A stretch of DNA of 64,000 bases from Lacibacter sediminis. GTDB taxonomy: Bacteria; Bacteroidota; Bacteroidia; Chitinophagales; Chitinophagaceae. Below, piece after piece: positions 51,759 through 60,554 of the stretch. Each line of letters begins with the position of its first letter. The first letter of the stretch is position 1. The notes under the pieces are model-generated. The model saw only the letters and a list, made by a program, of their open reading frames with translations. It ran no database searches and was not told the origin of the DNA. The position numbers and the translations under genes were made by a program. Where the stretch lies: assembly GCF_014168535.1 (NCBI RefSeq), contig NZ_CP060007.1, positions 5,055,653 through 5,119,652 of the forward strand, in the 5' to 3' direction.

Positions 51759-52901
51759 TCAAATCTTTATCAATCGCTCTACTGCCTGTTGCAGTGTTTT
51801 GTTTTGTTTACTGAAACAAAAGCGTACCACTTTATCATCTTTATGATTATGATAAAATGCTGAAAGTGGAATGGTAGCAACTCCTGCTTCTTTGGATAAT
51901 CGTATGGCGAGATCTTTATCTGATTCATCACTGATGCGACCATAACTGGCACAAACAAAATAACTGCCGCTTGTATTCAGCAGATCAAACTTTGTTTGTT
52001 TCATCAGCTCAATAAAATAATCACGCTTTTGTTGCATGAATCGTGGCAGCGATAAGTAAGCATCTTTATTCTTTAAGTATTCTGCCAATGCAACCTGCGC
52101 AGGCGTAAAACAACTGAAGCAATTGAACTGGTGTACTTTTCTGAATTCCTTGGTGAAAGCGGCAGGGGCAATACAGTAACCCAGCTTCCACCCTGTGCAG
52201 TGATAAGTTTTACCAAAAGAAAAATTCACAAAACTGCGTGCAAATAAGTCCGGATGTTTCAACATACTCTCATGTGGAAGACCATCATAGATCAAATGCT
52301 CATACACTTCATCGCTTACAATAAAAATATCGGTACCGGCAACAGTGTTTTTTAATTCAGCGATATCATTTTGATCCAACACACTTCCTGTTGGATTATG
52401 CGGTGAGTTGATGAGGATTGCTTTTGTCTTTATTGTGATAGACGCACGCACCAAGTCCCAATCAATTTTATAATCAGGATAAGTTAATGGAAGCGGAACT
52501 GCTTTTGCTCCGTTGATCTCGATGTTTGGAATATAACTATCGTAAGCTGGTTCAAACAAAATCACTTCATCACCCGGTTGAAGAATGGTCGTTAACGATG
52601 AGTAGATCGCATATGTTCCACCAGGAGTTATGGTGATCTCAGTATCTGGGTTCACTTTTGTTTTATAAAGAAACTCTACTTTTTCTGCCAGACTTTCCCG
52701 CAAACCTATCAGGCCCGGCATTGGCGCATATTGATTGTGTCCGTTCTTCATTGCTTCCGCAACTTTCGCTGTTAACTCTTCACTCATGGGGTAATCAGGA
52801 AACCCTTGTCCGAGATTCACAGCTTTGTATTCCGTTGCCAATGCGCTCATCACGGTGAAAATGGTCGTGCCTACATTAGGGAGTTTGCTTTTGATCTGCA
52901 T
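51759..52901 (-). CDS. Methionine aminotransferase-like PLP enzyme (YbdL/KAT group)
   Basis: ATG 52901 gives 380 residues (GTG 52907 would add two). It is a class I/II PLP aminotransferase with NLGQGFPDYP near the N-terminus, NSPHNPTGSVL, SDEVYEHLIYDG and the PLP-Lys line SFGKTYHCTGWKLGY, the arrangement of the methionine aminotransferase / kynurenine aminotransferase group. Expected reaction: transamination of methionine or aromatic amino acids, possibly the last step of methionine salvage, in the cytosol. It is a single gene here, converging on the helical-repeat gene. Confidence 0.87.
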   Translation of the reverse strand: MQIKSKLPNVGTTIFTVMSALATEYKAVNLGQGFPDYPMSEELTAKVAEAMKNGHNQYAPMPGLIGLRESLAEKVEFLYKTKVNPDTEITITPGGTYAIYSSLTTILQPGDEVILFEPAYDSYIPNIEINGAKAVPLPLTYPDYKIDWDLVRASITIKTKAILINSPHNPTGSVLDQNDIAELKNTVAGTDIFIVSDEVYEHLIYDGLPHESMLKHPDLFARSFVNFSFGKTYHCTGWKLGYCIAPAAFTKEFRKVHQFNCFSCFTPAQVALAEYLKNKDAYLSLPRFMQQKRDYFIELMKQTKFDLLNTSGSYFVCASYGRISDESDKDLAIRLSKEAGVATIPLSAFYHNHKDDKVVRFCFSKQNKTLQQAVERLIKI

Positions 52902-53013
52902 ACCCACAAAGTAAAGAAGAGGAATTGTTTCTGCAGCACTCTTTTTTCTGCCGATAACTTACAGCTGTTAAACAGTTAATTACTTATCTTCCTTTTACTA
53001 AACTATTTTAACG

Positions 53014-54345
53014 ATGAATGCACGCCGAAAGTTTCTGCAACAAACAACCTTGCTGGCAGCAGGTGGTTTGATCTTACCCGCATTTGAATCCAATGCATTT
53101 TCCATTTTCAACCAACGCACTTCGCCTTCCGACCAGGTAAACATTGCTGCTATTGGTATTAAAGGAATGGGCTGGAGTAACGTAATGGCTGCGTTGAAAA
53201 TTCCGGGAGTAAATCTTGTTGCAGTATGTGATGTTGATAAATCTGTTATCGATAAACGGCTCGACGAGCTAAGCAAAAAAAATGTAAATACATCCAACAT
53301 AAAAAAATACGGTGATTACAAGAAGCTGCTTGAGCAGAAAGATGTGGATGCAGTCATCATCGGTACACCCGATCATTGGCATGCACTCATGATGATTCAT
53401 GCATGCGAAGCCGGTAAAGATGTGTATGTAGAAAAGCCGGTTGGTAATTCCATTGTTGAATGTACCAGAATGGTGGCCGCACAAAAGCGTTACAACAAAA
53501 TTGTACAGGCGGGGCAATGGCAACGCAGTCAACAGCATTTTAAAGATGCAGTTGATTTTGTACATAGCGGACAATTAGGAAATATCCGTACTGCTAAAGT
53601 TTGGTGCTACCAGGGATGGATGAAACCCGGCCCGGTTGTTCCTGATTCTGCACCGCCTGAAGGAGTGGATTATAAACAATGGCTTGGACCTGCCAAAATA
53701 AGACCGTTTAACAGCAGCCGCTTTCATTTTAATTTCAGATGGTTTTGGGATTATGCCGGAGGATTGATGACTGACTGGGGCGTGCATCTGTTAGATTATG
53801 CATTGATTGGTATGAAAGCCGATTTGCCTATCAGTATTGCGGGGCTTGGTGGAAAATTTGCTTACCCTGATCTGTATGAAGAAACACCTGATACGTTAAC
53901 TACACTGTATGAGTTTGACAAATTCAACATGGTGTGGGATTCTGCAATGGGTATTGATAATGGTTCTTATGGAAGAGATCATGGCATTGCGTTTATTGGC
54001 AATAACGGTACCCTTATTTTAAATCGAGGTGGTTGGGAGGTAATCGAAGAACGTCAAAGCAAAAGTAAAGTGATCATGCCTTTGCAAAAATCTGCAGATA
54101 ACGGGCTTGATAAACATTGGGTAAATTTTATCGCTGCTGTAAAATCACGCAAGGCAGAAGATCTACATTGTTCTATACAGGCAGGAGCACATGTGGCCAC
54201 TGTTGCACAAATGGGAAATATTTCTTTCAGAAGCGGAAAGAAATTATTGTGGAATAAAGCCAAAGGAACGTTTACTGATGAAGCGATTAATCAACAATAT
54301 CTGTTAAGCAAATACCACAACGGTTACGAACTTCCGAAGGTTTAA
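53014..54345 (+). CDS. Tat-exported Gfo/Idh/MocA-family oxidoreductase
   Basis: The 443-aa product begins with a twin-arginine signal (NARRKFLQQTTLLAAGGLIL). The Rossmann part (VNIAAIGIKGMGWSNVMAAL; LVAVCDVDKSVID) binds NAD(P), the family motif EKPVGNSIVE holds the key Lys, and the C-terminal part has WFWDYAGGLMTDWGVHLLDYAL. Bacteroidetes encode many exported members that act on sugars or sugar alcohols with tightly held cofactor; substrate here unknown. It stands alone and converges within three bases on the MmcQ/YjbR-like gene. Confidence 0.9.
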   Translation: MNARRKFLQQTTLLAAGGLILPAFESNAFSIFNQRTSPSDQVNIAAIGIKGMGWSNVMAALKIPGVNLVAVCDVDKSVIDKRLDELSKKNVNTSNIKKYGDYKKLLEQKDVDAVIIGTPDHWHALMMIHACEAGKDVYVEKPVGNSIVECTRMVAAQKRYNKIVQAGQWQRSQQHFKDAVDFVHSGQLGNIRTAKVWCYQGWMKPGPVVPDSAPPEGVDYKQWLGPAKIRPFNSSRFHFNFRWFWDYAGGLMTDWGVHLLDYALIGMKADLPISIAGLGGKFAYPDLYEETPDTLTTLYEFDKFNMVWDSAMGIDNGSYGRDHGIAFIGNNGTLILNRGGWEVIEERQSKSKVIMPLQKSADNGLDKHWVNFIAAVKSRKAEDLHCSIQAGAHVATVAQMGNISFRSGKKLLWNKAKGTFTDEAINQQYLLSKYHNGYELPKV

Positions 54346-54348
54346 TGT

Positions 54349-54675
54349 TTATTTCTTTTTCTTATTCACTAATTCATAAGAATGATCGATCCATTCACGA
54401 ATGAGTTTTGATGGAACAGTTCCATCAACCACAATCGTGTTCCAGTGCTTCTTGTTCATATGCCAGCCGGGCAACACACAACTATATTGTTCCCTCAATT
54501 CGATGGCCAGGTCAGGATCGCATTTTACATTGAAGCGGAGTTCTTCTGTATCAAGTGGTAATAACAGGAAGGCTTTGTCGTTCACTTTGAACACGACCAC
54601 ATCCGGACCAAAGGGAAGTGTTTCTTCGGCATTGGGTTTAGACAGGCAGTAGTCACGAATGGTTTCAATATTCAT
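54349..54675 (-). CDS. MmcQ/YjbR-family protein
   Basis: The 108-aa product is a single MmcQ/YjbR (CyaY-like fold) domain: IRDYCLSKPNAEETLPFGPDVVVFKVNDKAF at the start (seen in parts), RFNVKCDPDLAIELREQY, GWHMNKKHWNTI and a final LIREWIDHSYELV. The fold is found in proteins of several bacteria; a DNA-binding role is proposed but not firm. Length is normal and there is no signal peptide. Its ATG is divergent from the downstream plus-strand lipoprotein gene by about 57 bases. Confidence 0.88.
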   Translation of the reverse strand: MNIETIRDYCLSKPNAEETLPFGPDVVVFKVNDKAFLLLPLDTEELRFNVKCDPDLAIELREQYSCVLPGWHMNKKHWNTIVVDGTVPSKLIREWIDHSYELVNKKKK

Positions 54676-54732
54676 ATGCTGATCTTAGAAAAGTTGCTGC
54701 AACGAAATTATTTCTTTTGTTGTCAACCTAAT

Positions 54733-55197
54733 ATGAAACATCCTTTTCTTATCATCCTTGCTTCGCTCAGCCTGTTTGTTTCCTGCAAAAAGAAATCGGA
54801 ACTAGGCTATCAATGTAAAACAGACCTTATTTGCCCGGCAGTAGTTTGTGTAGCCTACTGGAGTAACCTTCACTTTACCATTACTGATAAAGCAACAGGC
54901 AGAGATCTGTTGTTTGGTTCAAACCCAACGCTTACTGCAGCTGATATTAAATTGTACAGAAAACAAAATTCGCCTTATACCGAAGTGCCTGTGCTGGTTG
55001 ACAATAACAAAAAGCGTTTGTTCACTTTGCAGGCAAGCGATACCATGGCACTGCAAATTAAGAATGAAGCTCTGCAATATTTGTTGGTGAAAAAGTTTTG
55101 TGCTGATGAATGCTGTGCACGAAATGCAGTTGAAGTGAAACATGAAGGAAAATTGCTGATTGCCAATGAAGAAAAGATGATCCGTTTCCGCTATTGA
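54733..55197 (+). CDS. Predicted lipoprotein of unknown function
   Basis: ATG 54733 opens a lipoprotein signal with lipobox LFVSC (MKHPFLIILASLSLFVSC); the longer frame adds 19 residues that overlap the divergent promoter. The 154-aa mature protein has six Cys after the lipobox, including TDLICPAVVCVAY and the dense CADECCARN pattern near the C-terminus, and a beta-rich middle. Disulfides outside the cytoplasm are likely. No family was recognised. It is followed by a hairpin terminator. Confidence 0.7.
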   Translation: MKHPFLIILASLSLFVSCKKKSELGYQCKTDLICPAVVCVAYWSNLHFTITDKATGRDLLFGSNPTLTAADIKLYRKQNSPYTEVPVLVDNNKKRLFTLQASDTMALQIKNEALQYLLVKKFCADECCARNAVEVKHEGKLLIANEEKMIRFRY

Positions 55198-55219
55198 TTT
55201 CGTTGCTCACTGATTGCAC

Positions 55220-55248
55220 AGATGAACACAGAAAATCTGTGTTCATCT
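55220..55248. terminator. Hairpin between convergent genes, part of an ACACAGATGA repeat
   Basis: A perfect 13-bp stem AGATGAACACAGA (55220-55232) with TCTGTGTTCATCT (55236-55248), loop AAA, followed by TT. With the following CATCCGTGTCATCTGTGTTTC it forms copy two of the repeat at 25703-25740. Confidence 0.75.
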
Positions 55249-55275
55249 TTTACATCCGTGTCATCTGTGTTTCTA

Positions 55276-56532
55276 TTAACTCAGCTTCTGCATCGCCTCT
55301 TTCAACTTTCCTAAAAATTCAGGGATCTCTTCTTTACGGCAGGTACCAACACTCAACCGATACCAGGGAGAAGTTTTGCTTGCACCAAATGCAGTAAACG
55401 GAACAATCGCCAGCTTTGCTTCATCTAATAAATATTGTGTTACATCTGCCTGTGTTTGCAAAACAGTACCATCTGCTTTTTTCTTTCCAACCAGGTCTAC
55501 TTTAATGGTGAGGTAAATGGCGCCTTGCGGAGCAACCACATCAACCAGAAACCCTTCTGTTTTTAATTGCAGCAATCCCTTTGAAATTTCTACAAGACGG
55601 TACCTGATCTCCTCTTTAAAGTTGACTAAGTAACGATCAATATTTTCTTTCTGTAATAAATATTTTGCTGTTGCTTTCTGCTCAGCCATTGGCGCCCATG
55701 CACCAACATGTGAAAGAATAGCTTTGATTTTTGAAATGATCAATTCCGGACCAACAGACCAACCAACACGAACACCTGTTGCAGCAAACACTTTACTGAT
55801 ACCATCTACAAACACCGTGATCTCTTTCATCTCCGGACGAAGTGTAACAGGATTATAATGTTCGTTTCCACCAAATGTCAACGTCCAATACATCTGATCG
55901 AACATCAGGAATAATTTCTTTTCGCCTTCTGCTCTTGATCTGTTTTCTTCAAGGATCATATCGCAGATCTTTTCCAGTTCTTCTTTCGGGAACATGGTAC
56001 CTGTTGGATTTTGCGGTGTACACAAACACAACAGGGTAGCACCTTTAATATGAGGTTTGATGTCGTTTGCCGTCGGCATGAAATTATTTTCAACTGTTGC
56101 CTCGATCAACACATGCTCTGCTTCGGTAAAATGCGCATAGTGATTATTGTTCCAGGAAGGTGCTGCATAAATCACTTTATCGCCCTTATCAACAATGGCA
56201 CGAAAAATGGCATAAATAAGTGGACGACCACCTGCGGCAATTTGAATTTCATTCACTCCATAATCCAATCCCTCACGGTCTTTTAAAAATTGGGATACAC
56301 TTTGGCGCAACTCCAGAATACCTTCTGCTGCCGGGTAAGTAGTGAAGTGATGTTTGTATGCTTCAATAATTTCGTCTTCCAGTTCCTGCGGAATAGGAAA
56401 CACACTGCTGTCGAAATCACCAATAGTGAAATTGTAAATGTGTTCGCCCTGGCGCATACGCTCTTTGATCTGGTTACCCAGTTTTACTATTTCAGAACCT
56501 ATTAATGTTTCGGCGAGATGAGATAGCTTCAT
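55276..56532 (-). CDS. Class I/II PLP aminotransferase (aspartate aminotransferase-like)
   Basis: The 418-aa cytosolic enzyme has the fold-type I layout: NFTIGDFDSSVFPIPQ at the N-terminus, AAPSWNNNHYAHF, CTPQNPTGTMFPKEEL, MFDQMYWTLTF and the PLP-Lys line FVDGISKVFAATGVRVGW, with an Arg near the C-terminus (SPWYRLSVGTC) for the substrate carboxylate. It is closest in pattern to aspartate aminotransferases of the Bacteroidetes/Chlorobi type, but exact substrate is not certain. Upstream is a 200-base leader with possible stems. It is a single gene. Confidence 0.88.
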   Translation of the reverse strand: MKLSHLAETLIGSEIVKLGNQIKERMRQGEHIYNFTIGDFDSSVFPIPQELEDEIIEAYKHHFTTYPAAEGILELRQSVSQFLKDREGLDYGVNEIQIAAGGRPLIYAIFRAIVDKGDKVIYAAPSWNNNHYAHFTEAEHVLIEATVENNFMPTANDIKPHIKGATLLCLCTPQNPTGTMFPKEELEKICDMILEENRSRAEGEKKLFLMFDQMYWTLTFGGNEHYNPVTLRPEMKEITVFVDGISKVFAATGVRVGWSVGPELIISKIKAILSHVGAWAPMAEQKATAKYLLQKENIDRYLVNFKEEIRYRLVEISKGLLQLKTEGFLVDVVAPQGAIYLTIKVDLVGKKKADGTVLQTQADVTQYLLDEAKLAIVPFTAFGASKTSPWYRLSVGTCRKEEIPEFLGKLKEAMQKLS

Positions 56533-56559
56533 GTGCTTATTTTTTGTATTTCCGTCTTT

Positions 56560-56650
56560 GGCAGATAGTAATATTGCCTCATGGCATGCCCCGGTGGTGA
56601 TCCCGGTTGTTAAGCATTGCTGATGGGTATTTCAAACCTGCAATTTTTTT
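56560..56650 (-). other. Structured-looking stretch upstream of the aminotransferase gene
   Basis: Within otherwise AT-rich DNA, 56575-56615 contains GGCATGCC, CCGG-N8-CCGG and flanking short complementary segments. It lies in the 205-base leader region of the minus-strand aminotransferase gene. I compared it by eye with SAM, ZTP, TPP and cobalamin cores and found no convincing match. The rest of 56533-56737 holds nothing recognisable. Confidence 0.3.
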
Positions 56651-56737
56651 AGAAAGCGCAAAAGTAGTGTAAGACCACGAAAAACAATCAACTGTTCGTT
56701 TATTGACAGAATACAAACAGAGCCGTATTCAGTTGCG

Positions 56738-57841
56738 TTATTCTTCCACACGATCTAAGCACCCATGTTCTTTTTTTAAAATATCATCATATGCATCGGC
56801 TTTCTGAAACAGCTGGCGGAATAATAGCTCGCCATTTTCCTGCGAAAGATCAAGGTCGTAGATAATGCGGCTCAACACAATATTCTGGTTCTGGCAACTA
56901 AGCACAAGGCCTTTGTTATGGTAGTTCTCTTGTAAAAGATATTGATAGAGCGGTTTTATCTTCATTCCATCTGATGGCAAGAGACAGAGATAAGCATCGC
57001 TGGCGATAAAATAATTTTCAGGATTATAACGGATAACAATTTTTGCACTGCCTTCTTTTACACTCCAGATGTTTACTCCTTCACGTGCAAGTTTAATATC
57101 CTTACCCAATGCTTTCAGAATATTTTCAATGGTCTTGCTTACTCCAACCGGTTCGTATTCTTCTTTAGGCAATTCGGGAAGTTTTACTTCACTGCCGCAG
57201 GAGGGGCAATACTTTCCATTATCAATATTCTCGGGCAAAACCAAAAACTCACAGGCGTGACAACGTGTTGAAGGTTTGCCTTTATAGGGTGCATAAATAT
57301 CCAATGCCGTACGCAGGTATTGCTCAGGCAAGGCAAAACCAAGATTATCGCCACCACGAATGATAAATGTGTTTACACCAATTACTTCGCCACTCATGTT
57401 TACTAACGGGCCGCCACTATTGCCGGGGTTGATAGCTGCATCGATCTGGATATACTTTAATCCTTCACGCACACGATCAACTTTAGAGATCACTCCTTGT
57501 GTTGCTGTGTAATTTAGTCCGTACGGATGGCCAATGGCAATCACCGGATCTCCATCTTTCATTCGTATATATTCACCCAGTTTTATTTCAGGCAATTGCA
57601 CTTGTGCCGGTGCCTGTAAAAAAGCAAGATCATGTTTTCGATCGGTATACCATACACGGCTCAATGCTTTTTCGAACTGTTTACCGGCAATGGTAACTTC
57701 AGCGTTGTTATCAACCACATGGTTATTGGTGACGATAAGATCATACTGGCGCAGGTAAAAACCAGTGCCTGTGCCTGCTTGTGTGGCAATTTGTATAATG
57801 GTATCCTTAAAGGAATCAACTATCTCGACCGTTGATGGCAT
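56738..57841 (-). CDS. Cytosolic trypsin-like protease with zinc ribbon and YbjN-like domain
   Basis: The 367-aa product has an S1C (HtrA-like) protease domain without signal peptide: TNNHVVDNN gives the His, RKHDLAFLQ the Asp, and INPGNSGGPLVN the nucleophile Ser. After it, from residue about 190, come two CxxC pairs (RCHACEF ... YCPSCGS), a zinc ribbon. The last 130 residues form an alpha/beta domain like the YbjN/secretion-chaperone fold (ENILKALGKDIKLAREGVN ... YLCLLPSDGMKI). There is no PDZ domain. The upstream gene (start 59190) lies 23 bases away and carries a related fold, so they probably act together; similar cytosolic trypsins occur in stress-response loci. Substrate unknown. Confidence 0.85.
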   Translation of the reverse strand: MPSTVEIVDSFKDTIIQIATQAGTGTGFYLRQYDLIVTNNHVVDNNAEVTIAGKQFEKALSRVWYTDRKHDLAFLQAPAQVQLPEIKLGEYIRMKDGDPVIAIGHPYGLNYTATQGVISKVDRVREGLKYIQIDAAINPGNSGGPLVNMSGEVIGVNTFIIRGGDNLGFALPEQYLRTALDIYAPYKGKPSTRCHACEFLVLPENIDNGKYCPSCGSEVKLPELPKEEYEPVGVSKTIENILKALGKDIKLAREGVNIWSVKEGSAKIVIRYNPENYFIASDAYLCLLPSDGMKIKPLYQYLLQENYHNKGLVLSCQNQNIVLSRIIYDLDLSQENGELLFRQLFQKADAYDDILKKEHGCLDRVEE

Positions 57842-57864
57842 TGACTTTTATTTAGTTTTTATTA

Positions 57865-59190
57865 TTAAGATACTTCGGTATTTACAAACTCGATCTCTGC
57901 CGTAAACGACAATGTAAAACTGAGAACCGAATCATATTTCAGGTTTTCTGTTTTAAAATTGATCTGCGGATATTTTTCACGCCATGCATCCATAATGCCT
58001 GTGATTTTTTGCCCGATCAAATCGCTGTTGAATTTTTGTGTTTTGCTGTTGTACAATTCTTCACTAAAACCAAGATCACGGAAAAAATCAGCATACGACA
58101 CTTTCATTAAAATAAGATAGAGATCAGTAATGGGCCTTGGCAAACTGAAATTATACTGACAATAACCCAACCCATATTCACTGATCTGCTGCGCCACATA
58201 TGGGTTATTATTTTCCTTGAACCAAACAGTATTTTGATTCGCACCAAAAATGGAATCAGCAATTATTTTTTGTTGTGTTGGTTGTGTAATGGCAAAACTG
58301 TGTTTGCTCCGAAACAGGCAAGGAAACACCTCTTCTTTTGTTTTTGTCATCATCTTCAAAAAACCCTGCAGCATCACTTTGTTCTTTTCACTTGAAGCTT
58401 TATCATCTTTTATAAAGAAAACGGCAACAAGATCTTCAAGATCGTACAACAACCGGCTCTCGGGCACAATCAGAAAATCAATTCGATAGGCAAGGTTCAA
58501 CAACAGGTAAGAAATACCGCCGCTCATTTTATCGGGATCGAGTTGTTCAATTGCCGCTGCTGTATCCCTGATCCATTGAATAAGATAATTGTATTTCACT
58601 TCCTTCTCCGCATCAGGGATCTGTTCAATATGTTCTGTATCTATGGGCAACAAGGTTTGAAAATCCTGCAACAACAGATCGTCCTGCTTATCGGCACGGG
58701 TGGCTAACTCTTTGAACGCATAGTAAAGTTTATTCGGGTTGGCCGTATTCATCTCCGTATCAAAACACATACAAAGCCTGTCAGCATCCAGTCCGTACCG
58801 GCAATAAAAGAGATTAAAATTATGCTCCAGTAAACGACGCATCACCGGCACTGAAGGCTGCGCCATCCGGGCCAACGTTACTTCGGCAGAGAGGTTCTCT
58901 CCATTGTAACGCCCACGCACCAACTTACTTCCCTGGTAAAATGTAAATGTTCTTTCTGCTCCGTTTGTTGAGGATTGAACATTCTGCAAAGCGTCGTCCC
59001 GCATATAATCAAAGAAGGCTTCAAGGCTCTCATGATAGTTTTTTTCTTTGAAGAGGTTCTCGGCATCGGCCCAGCGTTTTGTTTTATAAGGAGTTTTGTT
59101 ATTATCGCTGTAACGCCCAAAAGTAATGGGTGGGTTTATTGCTTCCGGGCTTTGTTTTTTCTTGGTCCAGCCAAATAGTTTGTCGAGCAT
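57865..59190 (-). CDS. YbjN/CesT-fold-like cytosolic protein paired with the trypsin gene
   Basis: ATG 59190 gives 441 residues (MLDKLFGWTKKKQSPEAI). Residues about 40-170 read like the YbjN/type-III-chaperone fold: YQGSKLVRGRYNGENLSAEV, MRRLLEHNFNLFYCRYGLD, DRLCMCFDTEMNTANPNKLY, ELATRADKQDDLL. The C-terminal half (about 230-440) is another mixed alpha/beta region, perhaps a second copy (SYLLLNLAYRIDFLIVPESR). There is no signal or membrane segment. It is the first gene of a two-gene unit with the trypsin-zinc-ribbon protein. Function unknown; a chaperone-like or sensor partner is inferred. Confidence 0.65.
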   Translation of the reverse strand: MLDKLFGWTKKKQSPEAINPPITFGRYSDNNKTPYKTKRWADAENLFKEKNYHESLEAFFDYMRDDALQNVQSSTNGAERTFTFYQGSKLVRGRYNGENLSAEVTLARMAQPSVPVMRRLLEHNFNLFYCRYGLDADRLCMCFDTEMNTANPNKLYYAFKELATRADKQDDLLLQDFQTLLPIDTEHIEQIPDAEKEVKYNYLIQWIRDTAAAIEQLDPDKMSGGISYLLLNLAYRIDFLIVPESRLLYDLEDLVAVFFIKDDKASSEKNKVMLQGFLKMMTKTKEEVFPCLFRSKHSFAITQPTQQKIIADSIFGANQNTVWFKENNNPYVAQQISEYGLGYCQYNFSLPRPITDLYLILMKVSYADFFRDLGFSEELYNSKTQKFNSDLIGQKITGIMDAWREKYPQINFKTENLKYDSVLSFTLSFTAEIEFVNTEVS

Positions 59191-59367
59191 CTTCAATCAA
59201 TTAATAAGGCCGAATGTACAATGATTTTACTGCAATGTTTTCTCGTTTTACAGTCATCTTTCCGCTGTGCGTAAGGCTTAAAACAAGTTGATAATTTAAC
59301 CCTTATCTTGCAGGCTCATGAGGCAAAAATGCCTTACCTTCCCCGTTATTAAATTAAGAACAGCGTT

Positions 59368-60483
59368 ATGAAGTTTATCGTTTCGTCATCGGCTTTACTG
59401 AAACAACTGCAGCAGATCAATGGTGTAATTAATGCCAACACCGTATTACCCATCCTGGAAGATTTTTTATTTGAGATCAACAAGAACAAGCTCACCGTGG
59501 TTGCTACCGACCTGGAAACTGTGATGAAGATCCACATGGACATTGAAGCAAAAGACAATGGCCGTGTTTGTATTCCTGCACGTATCCTGATGGATACATT
59601 GAAGAATTTGCCTGATCAACCATTGACCTTTAATATTGACAAGAACTTTGGTATTGAAATTACCAGCGACAGCGGTAAGTATAAAGTGATGGGCGAAAAC
59701 CCCGACAACTTCCCGAAAGAACCTGTGGCTGATGATACCACTTCCTTCACCACAACTTCCTCAGCATTGGTTACTGCCATCAACAAAACATTGTTTGCGG
59801 TAAGTAATGATGATCTGCGTCCTGCAATGACGGGTGTGTATTTCGAACTCGATAAAAAAGGATTGACCTTTGTTGCAACAGATGCACACCGTTTGGTGCG
59901 TTACAAGCGTACTGATGTAAGTTGCCCGAAGAGCGAAAACTTCATCGTTCCAAAAAAACCATTGAACTTATTAAAAACAGCATTGCCTGATAATGAAGAT
60001 GAGATCACACTCTCTTACAACAGCAATCACCTGTTTGTCATTCATGGTACAACTGAGCTTGTCTGCCGTTTGATCGATGCACGTTTCCCTGATTATAAAG
60101 TGGTGATCCCTGCTGATAATCCTTACAGCATGATCGCAGGCCGCAACGAATTGGCTGGTGCATTACGCCGTGTAAGCGTGTTCAGTAACAAGAGCACCAA
60201 CCAGGTTGTGTTGAGCATTGGTGGCAGTTCTTTGCAGTTAGCCGCACAGGATGTTGATTTTAGTTTTGAAGGTAATGAGCGTATGAAATGCCAGTACGAT
60301 GGAGAAGATATGCAGATCGCTTTCAATGCAAAATTCTTGGTGGAGATGCTGAACGCTGTTGAAACAGACGAAGTGAAAATGGAATTAAGTACGCCAACCA
60401 AAGCCGGCCTTATTAAACCAACAGAGCAAAACGAAGGTGAAGATGTGTTGATGCTGGTAATGCCGTTGATGTTGAATCAATAA
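59368..60483 (+). CDS. dnaN: DNA polymerase III beta subunit (sliding clamp)
   Basis: The 371-aa product has the three repeated clamp domains (about 1-120, 125-250, 255-371) that form the ring around DNA in a dimer and hold polymerase on the template. Landmarks are VLPILEDFLFEINKNKLTV, RPAMTGVYFELDKKGLTFVATDAHRLVRYK and the C-terminal MLVMPLMLN, where the usual end is MPMRL-like. Length is normal. Here it is not next to dnaA or recF, as is common in Bacteroidetes. It is a single gene with a terminator 27 bases after its stop. Confidence 0.96.
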   Translation: MKFIVSSSALLKQLQQINGVINANTVLPILEDFLFEINKNKLTVVATDLETVMKIHMDIEAKDNGRVCIPARILMDTLKNLPDQPLTFNIDKNFGIEITSDSGKYKVMGENPDNFPKEPVADDTTSFTTTSSALVTAINKTLFAVSNDDLRPAMTGVYFELDKKGLTFVATDAHRLVRYKRTDVSCPKSENFIVPKKPLNLLKTALPDNEDEITLSYNSNHLFVIHGTTELVCRLIDARFPDYKVVIPADNPYSMIAGRNELAGALRRVSVFSNKSTNQVVLSIGGSSLQLAAQDVDFSFEGNERMKCQYDGEDMQIAFNAKFLVEMLNAVETDEVKMELSTPTKAGLIKPTEQNEGEDVLMLVMPLMLNQ

Positions 60484-60509
60484 AGAATACAGAAGCCAAT
60501 ACTAACAAT

Positions 60510-60539
60510 AAAAGTCCCGCTTGCAAGAGCGGGACTTTT
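60510..60539 (+). terminator. Terminator of dnaN
   Basis: Stem AAAAGTCCCGCT (60510-60521) with AGCGGGACTTTT (60528-60539), loop TGCAAG, followed by T. Confidence 0.92.
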
Positions 60540-60554
60540 TATTAAATTGACAAT

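Noticed and set aside
56560..56650. Riboswitch before the aminotransferase gene
   Set aside because: Motifs such as CACCGGGG superficially recall the ZTP class, but the other conserved parts are missing; SAM, TPP and cobalamin cores are also absent. Left as an unassigned structured stretch.
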